Made by a program: the position numbers and the translations under genes
Assembly: GCA_003013855.2 (NCBI GenBank)
Contig: PVNU02000773.1
Span: 3,227,001 to 3,291,000 of the forward strand
DNA from: Liriodendron chinense
Lineage: Eukaryota; Streptophyta; Magnoliopsida; Magnoliales; Magnoliaceae
Direction: 5' to 3'
DNA length: 64,000 nt
Notes under the pieces: generated by a model
The model's database searches: none
What the model was told of the DNA's origin: nothing
Seen by the model: the letters and a program-made list of their open reading frames with translations, nothing else
In this document: piece by piece, positions 1 through 11,936 of the stretch
Layout: each line of letters starts with the position of its first letter
Position numbering within the stretch: the stretch's first letter is position 1

Positions 1-640
1 GGAGTTTATGAGTTCTTAACAGCATTACAACGGTAATATCTTACCCAAGCTTGGTCGGAATTCCCTTCCGCACCAGATGGACGGCTTGGATCGACTGATG
101 TGGTCCACTATGATGGACGGTGTGGCCCGTTAATGGCGGCAGCTGTAACGCTGCCGCTGTATCAGCGTTCGAAGAGGAAACGTCCTCCGCATGCGCGTGA
201 AACGCGGTCAACGCGTGTTGACCGGACGCGAGACGTGCACGCTGTGCACGTGGGTCCCACCATGATGTAGATGTAAAATCTACCCTGATCATCAGGTAGG
301 CCACGGGTTTTTAGGCTATGACACCAAAAATGAGACAATTCCGAAGTTAGATGACCCACTTATGGCCCGATTTCTGATTAGGGTACTTGTAGAAGGATCG
401 GAAGGTTGAAATTTGACGTGTTTGGTTAGATCGCGTCCTAGAACTAGTATATAGAGTTTTGTACGAAAGTGATTGCCAGAAGTCATGATACTTGAAAATG
501 GCCATATAACTTAAGTCATGTAATTTAACAATGTTAAAGTTATTTAGTTGCTTAACTACTCAATTAATCTACTAATAAAATTATTCCAGAACTTTCAAGT
601 AAATCACATTATTATTATTGTAAGGATCCGGGTTGTTACA
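1..640 (-). repeat. Left (3') LTR of Tekay-type Gypsy element, partial
   Basis: This is the end of an LTR that begins upstream of the window. It matches 7542-8181 base for base in length (offset 7541) with 15 mismatches by hand count, 12 of them transitions, so about 2.3% divergence. Its inner end reads GGATCCGGGTTGTTACA, the reverse complement of an LTR starting TGTAACAACCC. The ORFs in it are not genes. Confidence 0.9.
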
Positions 641-660
641 TTCTACCCTCCTAAAAGAAA
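641..660 (-). other. Polypurine tract of Tekay-type element
   Basis: Directly inside the left LTR, the plus strand reads ttctaccctcctaaaagaaa, which is purine-rich on the minus strand. This is the expected plus-strand primer site next to a 3' LTR and fixes the element's orientation as minus. Confidence 0.6.
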
Positions 661-687
661 ATTTTCGTCCTCGAAATTAAACGTACC

Positions 688-3600
688 TCAAAATAATTCT
701 GGGTATTTTTCTCGAATTTCATCTTCACGTTCCCAAGAAGCTTCCTCGACTTCGTGATTACTCCACTGTACTTTAACAAGTGGTATCGTTTTGGTACGGA
801 GTACTTGTTCCTTTCTGTCTAGAATTTTAACCGGCTTCTCAATGTATGTAGTATCTTCTCGAATTTCCAAAGGCTGCCAGTCGATGACGTAGGAAACATC
901 TCGTTCATACCTTCGCAACATGGAAACATAAAAAACATTATGAATACTCGATAACTGAGGAGGTAAGGCCAGTCTGTATGCCACGGCGCCAACTTTCGCT
1001 AATACTTCACATGATCCAATATATCTTGGAGCTAATTTTCCCTTTTTTCCAAATCGCATGACTCCTTTCATCGGAGAAACTTTCAGAAACACATGATCGC
1101 CCACGAAGAATTCCAATTCCTTCCTTCGGTTATCTGCATAACTCTTCTGTCGGCTTTGGGCGACACGGATACGTTCCTTAATAACTGCAATCTTCTCAGA
1201 AGTCTGTTGTACAAGTTCAGGTCCTAACAATGCTTTCTCGCCCACTTCTGTCCAGCAGCTAGGGGACCTACAAGGTCTACCATAGAGTGCTTCGAACGGT
1301 GCCATTCCTATAGTCGACTGATAACTATTATTGTATGCAAACTCTATTAAAGGAAGATGATCGTCCCAATTTCCTTTAAAATCTAGAACACAACACCTGA
1401 GCATGTCTTCTAATATCTGATTCACTCTTTTTGTCTGGCCGTCAGTCTGCGGATGAAACGATGTACTATAATCCAGTTTAGTTCCCAATGTTGCTTGAAG
1501 ACCTTTCCAAAATCGAGAAACAAACCTAGGGTCTCGATCGGAAACAATCGAAACAGGCACCCCATGAAGTCTCACAATTTCCGTGATATATAACTTACTC
1601 AGCTCTTCTAAGGAGTTATTCATTCATACTGGTAGAAAATGAGCCGACTTAGTTAGTCTATCTACAATTACCCACACAGCATCATGATTTTTCCCTGACC
1701 TGGGTAACCTCATAACAAAATCCATGGATCTACGTTCTCATTTCCATTCTGCGATTTCCATTGGTTGTAGTAGTCCAGAAGGTCTCTGGTGTTCGGCTTT
1801 AACCTGTTAACAGGTGAAACACTTGGATACGAAATTTGCGATCTCTTTCTTCATGTTATTCCACCAATATGTCCTGCGAACGTTGCGATACATCTTCGTG
1901 CTTCCAGGATGTATTGTTAACTTTGATCTATGGGCTTCTTCCAAAATTTCTTTCTTTAGTTATTCGACGTCAGGCACGCACACTCTTCCTCAATACATGA
2001 TTGCTCCGTCTGCCCCTACTTTCCATTCAGCTGTTGCATCGGCGGCTACAACTGAGATTCGATCCTGGAGCCACGTGTCCTGCTTTTGAGCTTCTATGAT
2101 TCGGGTCACCAACGTTGGCTGGATCGTCAAATTTCCAAGGAAAGCCATGGTGTTATTTTCCCATTGTTGGATCTCGTAGTCCTTGACATTTTCTAACAAT
2201 TTCCATTTTTGCATGGCGAGGGTTGCGGCAAGTAATTGCTTCTTCCTACTCAAAGCATCGGCCACCACATTTGCCTTGCTCGAATGGTAACAGATGTCAA
2301 AGTAATAGCCTTTTAGAAATTTTAGCCATCTTCTCTGCCGCATGTTCAACTCCTTTTGGTCAAATAGATATTTTAGACTCTTATGATCGGTGTATAGTTC
2401 AAACTGCTTTCCATACAAATAATGTCTCCATATTTTCAAAGCGAAGACAACTGCAACTAACTCTAAATCGTAAGTAGGGTAATTTTGCTCATGTTTCTTC
2501 AACTGCCTGGAGCCGTAAGCGATCACCCTTCCATTCTATGTAAGAATACATCCCAACCCTTGGTGAGAGGCATCCGTGTAGACGACAAATTTTTCTCCCT
2601 CCGCTGAGATCGTTAATATCAGTGCCGACGTTAAATGCCTCTTAAGCCTTGTAAATGCTAATTCGCAACTGTCGTCCCAAGTAAAGGTCTTACTCTTCCC
2701 CGTTAGACTGATTAACGGTCTCGCAATTTTAGAAAAACCATCGATAAACCTCTTGTAATAGCCTGCCAAACCCAGGAAACTTCGTACGTCAGATGCATTT
2801 GTGGGTTGTTCCCAGTTAATCACAGCTTCGATCTTCGTCGGGTCTATTGAGATTCCCTTTTCCGACACAATATGTCCCAGAAATTTTACTTCCTTCTTCC
2901 AAAACTCACACTTTTTTAGTTTCGCATAAAGTTGGTTATCTTTGAGGATCTGTAACACAATCCTAAGGTGTTCCTCGTGTTCCTCATAGGTCTTGGAGTA
3001 GATGAGGATGTCATCAATGAAAACTATGACACACTGATCGAGGTAAGGCTTGAACACCCTATTCATTAAGTCTATAAACACCTTCGGAGCATTCGTGAGC
3101 CCGAAAGGCATAACCAGGAACTCATAGTGGCCGTAACGTGTCCTGAAGGCGGTTTTAGGTATGTTTGGATCCTTGATTCTTAACTGATGGTACCCTGACC
3201 TCAAATCTATTTTGGAAAAATATCAAGCTCCCTTTAATTGATTGAACAGGTCATCGATACGAGGCAGAGGGTATTTATTTTTAATTGTGACCTTATTAAG
3301 TTGACGATAATCAATGCATAGCCTCATCGAGTCGTCCTTCTTTTTCACAAATAAGACCGGAGCTCCCCAAGGTGATTTGATGGGCCTTATAAATCCCTGA
3401 TCTAACAGTTCTTGAATCTGCTTCTTTAGTTCTCTTAATTCCAATGGGGCCATGCGATATGCTGCTCTAGAAATCGGGGCGGACCCTGGTACCAATCCGA
3501 TGGAAAAGTCCACTTCCCTCCGAGGGGGCAATCCCGAAATTTCTTGGAACACGTCAGGAAATTCGTTAACTATGTGTATTTGTTCAGTATGGGTTTCGTG

Positions 3601-5289
3601 GTCTTCTGTTTCGAATAGCGTTGCCATGCTTATTATTGGATCTACATGTCTGCCCCCATGAAATATGATGACTGGTTGATTTGGGGTGGAGAAGGTTACT
3701 GTCTTTTCATAACAGTCTAAGGTGGCGTGATGTGTGGCTAACCAATCCATTCCAAGGATAATCTCGAATCCCGCCATATCCATGACGATTAGATTTGCTG
3801 GCAGGCAAGCCTCGCCTATCAAGATGGGACAATCCTTATATATTCGATCTAACACTACCGATCTACCAATGGGTGTGGGAATAGTTAGTTTCCTATCCAT
3901 GTTCTCACTAACCAATTCCAAAGAAGTGACCAGGGATGCAGAAATAAATGAGTGTGTAGCCCCCGTATCAAACAAAGCTTTGGCAGGTGATGTGAATATA
4001 AAAAGCGTACCTTCGACCACTGTCCCATTTGCATTATGATCAGGTGGGGCATCTGTGATAGCGTAGCACTGTGCTGCTGCCTCATCAGGAACTGGTTCTT
4101 CTTCAGTTGGCATTTCTTCATACTCTGGTAATGTTTCAGGCTCCCCAGCTGGCGGGGCTACTGCGTAAACCCGCCCTTGAGCTTGCTGTCTTGGAGGTTG
4201 GTTACCAGGCCTCGTAATGGAGAAGAGTCGTGTTTGTTGTGGCCTGGTTTGTTGAGAGTATTATGGAGGCCTCTGTTGTTGCATGGGTGGTCGTTGTTGT
4301 GGTTGTGCATATTGGGATGGTGGAATGCGTGTCTGGAATACCGGGTGAGATGGCCCCTAGGCCAATAGAGGGCATGAAGATCGCGTGTGACCCACTTCAC
4401 CACAATTATAACATCTCCCTTGGAATTGATTGCTGCCCGATGGAGGTGGGGGTACGGAACTTCTCATCATTTTCTGTCTCTTATCCGAATGTTGGGGTAG
4501 TGCGATAGATGACGCCTTGTTTTTCGACCCTGTATCGGACTTTTTCTGTTCCCGATCCTTCCAAAACTCTTCAAAGTCTCTCTCCACCACCAAGGCCTTA
4601 TTAAAGACATTCATATAAGTCGTCAGTTCGAAGGCCTGCACTCTGCTGCGTATAGGTGGTTTGAGGCCGTTCTCAAATTTCCTAGCCTTATCCTCTTCTT
4701 CTCATACCATAAAAGTGGCATACCTTGCTAACTCAGTAAACTTGGCTTCATACTGTCTGACGAAAAGTTTTCCTTGTTCTAATCTCATGAATTCCACTAT
4801 CTTCTGATCTCGCATTGTCTTTGGGAAGTATTGTTTATTAAATTTGTCGCAGAATGAGTCCTAGGTCCATACAGTGCCTGGGGCAACTGATCTCACCATG
4901 GATTTCCACCAATGGTACGCTTCTCCCTCGAGTACAAAGGTGGCTAAAGTGACTTTCTCTTCGTCTCTGCATCCCATTCCCTCAAAAAGTTTTTCCATTT
5001 CATTTCGCCAATGTTCTGCTTCGTTCGAGTCAGGTGATTCGTTGAATGAGGGGGGTCGTAACCGCTTGAATCTTTCCAGTAAACCACCTGAATTTCCGTG
5101 AGTGATTGAAGGGGGTATTGGATTATTCTGATTATTCTGAAGTCCAATTACGTTGACCACAGTCCCCAACACTTTCATCATTTTGTGTAGCAGTTGGTTT
5201 TGCTCGGCCAACCCTGGAATTGCTATCGTTGTATTGTTAGTAGCGGGTGGGGTGGAGGGCATCCCGTTTTGCTCACTACGTCCCGTCAT
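688..5289 (-). pseudogene. Gag-pol polyprotein of Tekay-type (chromovirus) Gypsy retrotransposon, broken by stop codons
   Basis: One reading frame runs from an ATG at 5289 to a stop at 688. All open blocks (5307-4861, 4641-4357, 4113-3223, 3204-2536, 2526-1990, 1623-688) are in the same frame, so I see no frameshift. Order on the minus strand: gag; a CCHC zinc knuckle (CYNCGEVGHTRSSC) near 4400; protease with DTGATHS near 3960; reverse transcriptase with FIDDILIYSK near 3010; RNase H around 2600-2000; integrase with DGQTKRVNQ near 1440; and a C-terminal chromodomain-like tail (VQWSNHEVEEASWE) near 760, which points to the chromovirus group. At least seven in-frame stops interrupt it, for example at 4861, 4357, 3223, 2536 and 1990. 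The copy cannot make a full polyprotein. Several stops look like single C-to-T or G-to-A changes, as expected in a methylated, silenced element. Confidence 0.9.
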
Positions 5290-5408
5290 GGTAAATCTAC
5301 GAGTCAAGTAGAATCATAAGTTAATACTTAACGGGGTTGGTGTCATCAAAGGACTAGATTATTCACCTCCATCTAAACCTAACCCATAACCCTAGGCATT
5401 GGAATCTC

Positions 5409-5427
5409 GAAATTCTCTCTGATACCA
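5409..5427 (-). other. Primer binding site of Tekay-type element (initiator Met tRNA type)
   Basis: The minus strand reads TGGTATCAGAGAG from 5427, three bases from the LTR edge. TGGTATCAGAG is the complement of the 3' end of plant initiator methionine tRNA, the usual primer for this group. It sets the LTR boundary at 5431. Confidence 0.85.
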
Positions 5428-5974
5428 AGCTGTCACGCCCTGAAATCCGAGACTCGAGTACAACAACAACCCAAGGCCCGAGTTTCAGAGTGCGAATTTA
5501 ATCCAATTATAACCTTTAGAGAAATTCCATTCCACATATCACAATACTACCAAACTAAAGTACTTTATTAATTATAACTTAAATCTCAAATTGAAGTTTA
5601 AATCAAACACTACATCTACTCTGCAAAACATTTAAATCTACTAAAATCTGTTTCAATCATCTTCAAAAGAAATAAATTAAACACCTAATCTAGGATAAGT
5701 CTTCTAATAAAAATAGTCGTCCAGATATTCTGCTTCAGCCGCTTCTCCTTCCTCCTGATACCCTGCAGGAACTGTGGTGATTTTGGTGAGCTAAAGCCCA
5801 GTGAGGTCATTTTCATCACAGGTAATATTCCAGTTAATAAGATATTAGATGTAAAATATCGACAGCTAGAATTGTATGAATATACGAAGATATGGTGATG
5901 ATTAACACACTTTATGTTTTATTATGAATGAAACATGATTATCATGATGTCATGTATGTTATGATACGTGTGAG

Positions 5975-6272
5975 AGCAACAAACGTCTAGGAACTCGTTG
6001 CCACTGAACATTAGGAACCTGTCGCAAATCAACCATGCTCACCTAACCAGTACAACGAGGCAGCAAATCAACCATGCACGCCAGTGGGCAAATCAACCAT
6101 GCACCACTGATCCAACCGAGCAAATCAACCATGCTCAATAAGTGAAACGACCAGAACTCACTGCCACTGAACATTAGTAACCTGTCGCAAATCAACCATG
6201 CTCACCTAACCGGTACAGCGAGGCGGCAAATCAACCATGCACGCCAGGAGTCAAATCAGCCATGCTCCTGTT
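5975..6272. repeat. Tandem repeat inside LTR, 163-bp period, core gcaaatcaaccatgc
   Basis: Two long copies start with ccactgaacattag at 6001 and 6164. Within each, a short core close to gcaaatcaaccatgc returns about every 25-45 bases, at least seven times in total. Variation among copies is slight. Confidence 0.8.
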
Positions 6273-6872
6273 CTGTCGTTGTGTATAAAAGATGTATATG
6301 AATGTCATGAATTATAAAAACATATCTTCAAGCATACAATGTATCTCAAACTCAATCCCAATCACACCATGCATGTGTCACCTTTATCTAAGTAGTTCAT
6401 TGTCTAAACATTTAGTTTGTAGTAAATTAAGGAAGATGAGAATAATTTGGAAAGTTATTAAAATATGTAAGGTAACCTAAGTCGAGTTTGTCTAATATCT
6501 TGATATGTACAACTAGATAGGATGATTTGGAAAAAATATCAAGAATGAATAATTATAATACAATACTTAAGAATAGAGATCGAAGTGGGTCCCATATCTA
6601 AGACTCCCTTACAATTAATAGAGAAGAATAAAGACCATATCAAAAACTTGATTAAGAAAGCGAGTTGGAAAATGGATTCCTTACCCAAAAATCCAATGGT
6701 AATTAAACAGCAAAAGAAGGAATTAAGACCTAGAATATAGCAACAAGAGGATCAAAGAAAATTAACTAGGAAATCATGAGATGAATCACTCACTTGCGAC
6801 TTCCTTAAACTTGAAAAGTACGAACTGAGTCGACTCAGTGAGTGGACTCAGTTTAAGAGAAAAAAGACCCCT

Positions 6873-7060
6873 CCTTTCTCCTTTCTTCTTCCTTCTTCTT
6901 TCTTCTTTCTTCCTTCTTTCTTTCTTTCTTCTTCTTCTTCTTCTTTCTTTCTTCTTTCTTTCTCTTCTTCTCTTCTTCTTTCCTTTACTGGAACAGGGTC
7001 CAGCAGTGCTGCAGCAAGACCACTCTCTCTCTCACTCTCAATCTGCTCTCTCTCTCTAAC

Positions 7061-7108
<48 letters not shown>
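6873..7108. repeat. Pyrimidine microsatellites in LTR (CTT-rich, then TC)n
   Basis: 6873-6984 is nearly pure pyrimidine with CTT and CTTT units. 7064-7108 is an uninterrupted (TC)n run. The ORFs here (lysine/glutamate/arginine-only or leucine/phenylalanine-only) are microsatellite artefacts. Confidence 0.9.
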
Positions 7109-7111
<3 letters not shown>

Positions 7112-8181
7112 TAGGATCTGCAAGGGAGAGGGGTTTTTATAGCTACATCAGGACTGACTCAACGTCGAATCTGTTCGCAGTCTGGTACGCACAAAGACTC
7201 CTACGCCCACCTGCTCCAATCATTGCGACTCTATACGTTGTTTAATCCGTCTATAATTTCAGATGTTTACTAACATGAGGGTGGCCCATCGAATGGACGG
7301 TTTGGATTAAACAATAGGGCCCACCCTAGTGCACGTACGACGGTCGATTGTCGACAGCGATCGGACGCTGTTTCATCCAAATTTGCAATCTACTGTTGCT
7401 TGCGCTCCAAGAAATCCAAATACGTATTCATGCTTACGGTCAGTTTTGTAGGAGGATTCCTACCCATGAATCCCTGGTCGAAAGGGCGATCGAAGACGCT
7501 TCTATTTTCGGAATTACTTCCCGCGCAAGGTTTCTTGCGCTAGAGTTTATGAGTTCTTAACAGTGTTACAACGGTAATATCTTACCCAAGCTTGGTCGGA
7601 ATTCCCTTCCGCACCAGATGGACGGCTTGGATCGACTGATGTGGTCCACTATGATGGACGGTGTGGCCCGTTAATGGCGGCAGCTGTAACGCTGCCGCTG
7701 TATCAGCGTTCGAAGAGGAAACGTCCTCCGCATACGCGTGAAACGCGGTCAACACGTGTTGACCGGACGCGAGACGTGCACGCTGTGCACGTGGGTCCCA
7801 CCATGATGTAGATGCAAAATCTACCCTGATCATCAGGTAGGCCACGAGTTTTTAGGCTATGACACCAAAAATGAGACAATTCCGAAGTTAGATGGCCCAC
7901 TTATGGCCCGATTTCTGATTAGGATAGTTGTAGAAGGATCGGAGGGTTGAAATTTGACGTGTATGTTTAGATCGCGTCCTAGAACTAGTATATAGAGTTT
8001 TGTACGAAAGTGATTGCCAGAAGTCATGATACTTGAAAATGGCCATATAACTTAGGTCATGTAATTTAACAATGTTAAAGTTATTTAGTTGCTTAACTAC
8101 TCAATTAATCTACCAATAAAATTATTCCAGAACTTTCAAGTAAATCACATTATTATTATTGTAAGGATCCGGGTTGTTACA

Positions 8182-11100
8182 CCCATCCTCTTTCTCCAAC
8201 CGTGCCTTCTTTCGGAATAACTGCAGTCATGATCGCGATCGAGGTCATGGCCGTGGCAATCAAAGCGACACCAACCCTCAAGGTGGCCAACATTCTCGCC
8301 CTATGTGTCAGATCTGCAATTGTGTTGGTCACACTGTTCTTCAGTGCCACAATAGGTTCAATGAATCCTTCCAGGACACATTCAAACAATCCAATGTTCA
8401 AGCTTTCACTGCTCATACAGATGACTCCTATTCGCATGACCATTGGTATCTGGACTCTGGTGCAAGCCATCATATGACACTGGATCTCTCGCATCTCAGC
8501 ATCCATGAGAATTGCCATGGCTCTGACACAGTTAAGATTGGCAATGGAGTAGGTTTGACTATATCGCATATTAGCTCTTCTAAACTCATTACTCCTACTA
8601 TGAATATCCAATTAAAAGATGTTCTGCACGTTCCTAGTATTACTCGTAATCTCCTCTTGGTTCAAAAATTCACTGCAGATAATAATTGCTCATTTGTATT
8701 TAATCCAAAATCTTTCTGTATTAAGGATCTGCACACGGGAACAATTTTATTTCAAGGAAGGAGTAATGGTGGTTTCTATGATTTCGTGACTCAAAGAAAA
8801 CCCGACAATAAAGTGGCTTATATCTCCACCAACAATAAATCTCATCAGTGGCACAACCATCTTGGTCACCCGGCTTTTAGAATAATTCGGAAAGTGTTCT
8901 CTCACATCGGTCTTCCTTTTCATAATTCAACTATTGTTTGTCATACATGTCAGTTGGAAAAAAGTCATGCTCTTCCTTTTCCTTCTTCTACCACGATTGT
9001 TCATGCACCTCTAAATCTTATTTATACATATGTTTGGGGACCAGCCTCTATTTCTTCAATCCATGGACACTCTTATTATGTGCATTTCATGGATGGTTAT
9101 AGTAAGTTCATATGGCTTTATCCCTTGAAAAAGAAATCTGATGTTATGGATGTGTTCAAAAAATTCAAATTAAATATTGAAAACATATTAGGAAGGAAAA
9201 TTAAATGTGTTCAGTCTGATTGGGGTGGTGAATATAGAAGTTCTTTCACCTTCTTAGAATCATGTGGCATCACTCATCACTTGTCATGTCCCCACACACA
9301 TGAGCAAAATGGTTCTGCAGAACGCAAACATCGGCATCTAGTTGACACTGGTCTTACTATTATGGCCCATGCATCCATCCCCGCTCATTTTTGGAATTTT
9401 GCCTTTGAAATCGTTGCTTATCTGATCAACAGGCTCCCTACTGTTGTTCTTCAAAACTCAACTCCTTTAGAAAAAAAATTTGGAACGGAACCAAACTATC
9501 ATTTCTTAAAGATTTTTTGGTACACCGGTTATCCTTGTTTTCGCCCTTATCGCCAACACAAATTGGAATATCGGTCAGTTCAGTGTGTTTTTATGGGATA
9601 TAGCTTCATCCACAAGGGTTACCGCTGCTACAATCCTGCCACGGGAAAGACAATCATCTCTCACAATGCTGTCTTTGATGAACATATATTTCTTTTTGCA
9701 GGATCATCATCTGTTCCAGACACAAGTGGTGACTGTTCCACTCCACCATCTTTGGTTCCATCACTTATTCCGCTTGTTGCCTCTGAAGCTACTCCAAATC
9801 AACGGCTTCATGACTCCCTGCCTCAATCGGTTCAACCGCCCACCGAACCGGTCATATTATTGCCTTCAGCCACTTCTCCCATCACTACAGAGGAGACTTC
9901 TCCATCTTTGCCCTGTTCAGTGTTCAATTCATCCATTTTCGTTCGCCCCGACATACCACCATCGGCAACTTCGGGTCATCCGATGATCACCCAAACCCAA
10001 GATGGCACTCGACAGCCCAAATTATATGCTACGGTCAAATATCCCATTGAGGGTTTGTCTCAAACAGAGGAGGTCCCTTCCTCATATTCCTTCACTCTCA
10101 AGGATCCTAAATGGCACACGGCCATGACTGATGAACTTAATGATCTTATTCAGAATGGGACCATGGTCTCTCACCTCTCCCAAATCGTATATGAACATTG
10201 TCGATTGCAAATGGGTGTTTCGTATCAAACGGTTGGTTGATGGCTCCATTGATCGCTACAAGGCATAACTCGTAGCAAAAGGATTCAATCAAGTAGCTGG
10301 GGTGGACTTCACTGAAACCTTCAGTCATGTTGTTAAACTAACAACAATTCGTGCCATTTTGTCACTTGCTATTGGTAGTGGCTGGCCTGTTCGCCAGCTC
10401 GATGTTCACAATGCATTTCTACATGGCACTCTTAAAGAAGAAGTCTTCATGACCCAACCACCTGGGTTCGTTGACCCGTAATTTCTTTTGCATGTTTGTC
10501 GCCATCATAAGTCTCTATATAGCCTCAAACAAGCACCTCGTGCTTGGTTTTCTGGCCTCAGCAACTTTCTCATCTCTTATGGATTCTTTGCTTCAAAGAC
10601 CGACACCTCCCTCTTTATTAGTACCTCCTAAGACGTCACTTTATAAGTCTTAGTTTATATTAACAAAATTCTTATCATAAGATCTTCATCGGTTGCAATC
10701 AATCATTTTCTTCAAGCCTTAGGCCAAAACTTTGTTATCAAGGACTTGGGCGCTCTCTATTACTTCCTTGGTATTCACGTTGTACCAACCAAGAATGGCA
10801 TTCTCCTCTCCCAACGGCAATACATTTTAGATCTACTAAAGAAAACATCGATGATTGATGCAAAACCTGTAAGCATACCTCTCTCTCCATCTTGCAAGTT
10901 CATGGCTGATTTAGGAGAGGTATTCCAGGACTTTTCACTTTATAGGAGTGTGGTTGGGTCACTTGAGTATGCTACTATCATTTGCCCAGATATTTCATTT
11001 ACTGTAAATAAAGTTTGTCAATTTATGCACAAGCCAACCACTGAACACTGGCGATCGAGTAGTCAAAAGGATCCTAAGATATCTCAAGAAAACTATTAAT

Positions 11101-11639
11101 CATAGTCTATTTCTTCAACGTTCATGATCTCTTCAGTTATCTGCCTACTCAGATGCTGACTGGGCTGGGTCTCTCAATGATCGCAAATCTACTGGCGGTT
11201 ATGCCATCTTCCTTGGTCCAAATCTGATCTCTTCGTGCTCGCACAAACAACGAGGCATAGCCGGTCGAGTACAGAGGCTGAATATCGAGCTCTAGCTTAT
11301 GCTACATCCGAGCTACAATAGATCCAATCTCTCTTCTGCAAACTTAACGGCCCTCAATCTCTGCCTCCAATTCTATGGTGTGATAATCTTGGTGCCACTT
11401 ACTTGACGGCAAATCCTATTTTCCACAACAGAATGAAACATATTGAAATTGTTTTTCATTTTGTACGAGATTTGGTTGTTAAGAAACAGCTTGATGTTCG
11501 ATATATTTCAAGTTTTTCAACCAAAGATCAGTTGGCCGATACCCTAACCAAGGCTCTATCATCATCACACTTCAAGAAATTACAAAACAAACTTAGTGTG
11601 GCCGATGGCATACTCAGTTTGCTTGCAGGGGAGTATTAG
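8182..11639 (+). pseudogene. Copia retrotransposon gag-pol, 3' part, degenerate
   Basis: The reading frame is already open at the Gypsy LTR edge (8182), so its start lies left of the Gypsy insertion. Order: CCHC zinc knuckle (CQICNCVGHTVLQC) near 8310; protease (YLDSGASHHM) near 8450; integrase with HHCC (HNHLGHP, CHTCQLEKSH) at 8850-8980 and DDE-type core (QNGSAERKHRHL) near 9310; start of reverse transcriptase near 10100. The order protease-integrase-RT-RNase H identifies Ty1/Copia. The frame shifts around 10200, and the RT continues in another frame (GFNQVAGVDFTETFSHVV) with stops near 10265 and 10479. YFLGIHVVPTKNGILLSQRQ is at about 10764, and RNase H runs from 11140 to 11637 (STEAEYRALAYA, then DQLADTLTKAL). 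It is a dead copy. Confidence 0.92.
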
Positions 11640-11813
11640 AGATAAGGACGGGCTTGGTTAAGTCCTCCTTTTCTTCTCAATCACCAATTCATTACAGCTA
11701 TCTATTAATTGCAATTACACACCTGTACTTAACTTACATGTAAATCTTCCCAAATTATCATCTAACAACTCATTTATAAACATACATAACCTCATTTATA
11801 AACATACATAACC
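11634..11813 (+). repeat. Copia 3' LTR (right end uncertain)
   Basis: A polypurine stretch (gcaggggagt) precedes TATTAGAGATAAGG at 11634, where TGTTAGAG would be usual. The likely end is near CATAACCA at 11813, but it could lie as far right as 11875, because the partner LTR is outside the window. It contains a short duplication of ctcatttataaacatacata. Confidence 0.55.
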
Positions 11814-11876
11814 AGTGCATCTCAAATGGTAAGAGAGCACACGGATTCATCTCCATTTCATGCTCTTTTACGCCAT

Positions 11877-11936
11877 AGGGCACATCGCTTAGTGTGTGTT
11901 CCCGTCGCCCGTGCAAATCCCGTTCCTTTCAACTGA
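11877..11936 (+). pseudogene. 3' end of a CYP93-like P450 gene (remnant)
   Basis: Twenty codons are open and end in TGA, reading RAHRLVCVPVARANPVPFN. This is the C-terminus of gene A (RAHPLICVPIARANTLPFN, 37105-37161) with five changes. The following 170 bases also match gene A's 3' flank, with shared cacatgtatgaggt, cacgccacgcttttt-like and attgttctta-like pieces, so this is genomic duplication and not a processed copy. Upstream homology ends at about 11870, where the Copia LTR or a short tRNA-SINE-like segment (11814-11865) begins. The rest of the gene should lie left of the window, beyond the nested transposons. It is the third member of the tandem P450 family and is certainly broken here. 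Confidence 0.82.

Larger units (their letters stand above)
5431..8181 (-). repeat. Right (5') LTR of Tekay-type Gypsy element, 2751 bp
   Basis: The LTR is bounded by TG at 5431 (TGTCACGCCCTGAAATCC) and CA at 8181 (GGGTTGTTACA), with the primer site on its inner side and Copia coding sequence directly on its outer side. The long LTR is usual for Tekay/Del elements. It carries an internal tandem repeat (about 6001-6270) and pyrimidine microsatellites (6873-7108). The TSD cannot be tested because the left LTR start is outside the window. Confidence 0.88.

Noticed and set aside
5975..6272. Possible CRISPR-like spaced repeat
   Set aside because: Spacing is irregular, units are imperfect, and the locus is a plant LTR.
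6838..7123. ORFs of 73 and 91 codons on both strands
   Set aside because: They are translations of CTT and TC microsatellites.
8174..8181. Start of the Copia ORF at 8174
   Set aside because: The start is a TTG within the Gypsy LTR; the true gag start lies left of the insertion.
11814..11865. tRNA-like A-box and B-box words (atctcaaatggtaagagagc)
   Set aside because: It is too short and diverged to call a tRNA gene or a delimited SINE; only mentioned as a possible SINE scrap.
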